A stretch of 64,000 nucleotides of DNA. Origin: Macrostomum hystrix (lineage: Eukaryota; Platyhelminthes; Macrostomidae). Both the position numbers and the translations under genes were made by a program. Shown piece after piece: positions 63,065 to 64,000 of the stretch (the first letter of the stretch is position 1; every line of letters starts with the position of its first letter). Location of the stretch: NCBI GenBank assembly GCA_950097015.1, contig CATNEN010000038.1, positions 18,486,001-18,550,000 of the forward strand, read 5' to 3'. The notes beneath the pieces are model-generated. The model was not told where the DNA came from, did not search any database, and saw only the letters and a list, made by a program, of their open reading frames with translations.

Positions 63065-64000
63065 ACTAAAGTTATTCTTTCAGCTTCACTTGGAATCCCC
63101 CCTTTTATCTGCATCCCATGGGTTTAACCATAGACATACACCATCTGCCACGTCAAATGACGTGTAGGCCCTAACACGTTCTGGCACCATTTTGAAAAAA
63201 AAAATAATTAAACGTGCGAAACTGCAAGATTGCCTAATAGGGCAATAGTTAGGCCTATGCCCATGATATCTAAAAACTATATTTAAAATTCAAGTATAAT
63301 AATATTAATATGAATAATATTGAGTAACCAGATTAGATTTTATATATCTTAATTGTTTATACTTAGGCCTATCCCTATAGCCTACACGCTAATATAAACA
63401 TAAGCACATAGCAAAAAAGCTAAACAGACCCGACCTATCTAGACACTTATTGCTCCAAAAGTTTTCTGTTGTGTAGTCCAAGTTGTCTATGTCCTATTAA
63501 GAAATATAAAAAAAGATTAGTGACAATATTGTACTTCTATATTGTATGTCAATATTTAAAATTCATTTACTAATTTCATGATTTGTTGAGGTGGATATCT
63601 CTCAGTCTCAGCACCACGGTGCAGTAATTCGTGTTCGTTAAGTGAAAAAACTCGTTTGTTTTAAAATTAAATTTTAGTTACATTCTACAACTTTGTCGTC
63701 TTTATCTTACGTAGTTTACGTGATGGATTTAAGTGAAATTAGTACATGCGTTTTTATTGTTAAGCAGGCGTGTGTCAATATAAATGAATGATTTTTCTGT
63801 GGTTCTACTCAAGTACTCACTACACCAGCATTTCTGGATGTTTGTTTTGTTTACGTCTTTGTCTTCGGCGAAGAAAGTCAAAGATTTTTTGTTCATGAAT
63901 GTACGAGTATATGTAACTTATATGGCATATTTGGATACATTTTGTGTACACAACTGCAACTCCTACACTTTTGACGACTGACTAAGCATGTCCAAGTCCG
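63065..64000. other. AT-rich intergenic DNA to the window end
   Basis: No coding pattern that I can support; short open frames near 63.8-64.0 kb look like chance. Confidence 0.45.

Noticed and set aside
63784-63981. 65-codon frame near the window end
   Set aside because: AT-rich, no homology or splice context; likely chance.

Overview
The window is nuclear DNA of a bilaterian animal. It shows GT-AG introns, animal-specific genes (polycystin-1, RPGR, Pins/LGN, CREBRF/REPTOR, FKBPL, TTC33, SVIP), tRNA-derived SINEs and many transposon classes. GC-rich exons sit in AT-rich introns that are stuffed with minisatellites. A lophotrochozoan, perhaps a free-living flatworm, would fit, but I cannot name the species. 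All gene models come from reading splice sites, phases and protein resemblance by eye; no search was run.

Layout. 1-6242 (+) is the 3' end of a polycystin-1-like gene. 6.2-12.9 kb is mostly non-coding, with a dead Tc1-like transposon (8.66-9.78 kb) and two inverted copies of a hAT-like MITE. 12.9-16.0 kb (+) holds an orphan exon and a CREBRF/REPTOR bZIP gene. 18.0-24.7 kb (+) is an FKBPL gene whose 5.7-kb intron contains a 4.9-kb inverted-repeat island; inside it lie an intronless secreted C-type lectin gene, two minisatellites, a SINE and a dead mariner transposase. 27-30 kb has a small coiled-coil gene (-), TTC33 (+) and SVIP (+). 32.0-34.6 kb (-) is an ankyrin-repeat gene, probably divergent from RPGR (+, 35.8-40.7 kb). 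Large 34-bp and 50-bp arrays fill 40.9-44.0 kb. 45.4-57.3 kb (-) is Pins/LGN (GPSM2), interrupted in one intron by a very young, near-complete BEL/Pao LTR retrotransposon (49.6-56.0 kb) in the opposite orientation. 59.5-61.8 kb is a complete-ended but dead P-element-like THAP transposon. A Merlin-like transposase fossil lies near 62.9 kb.

The dominant feature is that about half of the larger introns and many intergenic gaps are filled by their own private tandem repeat (16-50 bp units, up to about 97 copies). In the polycystin gene one intron is almost nothing but repeat.

Functionally several genes point to cilia, cell polarity and stress control. Polycystin and RPGR are ciliary in other animals. 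Pins positions the mitotic spindle through G-alpha and Mud/NuMA. CREBRF/REPTOR is a TORC1-dependent transcription factor. FKBPL, TTC33 and SVIP act in or near chaperone and p97 pathways. No operon-like logic is implied; the neighbours look independent.
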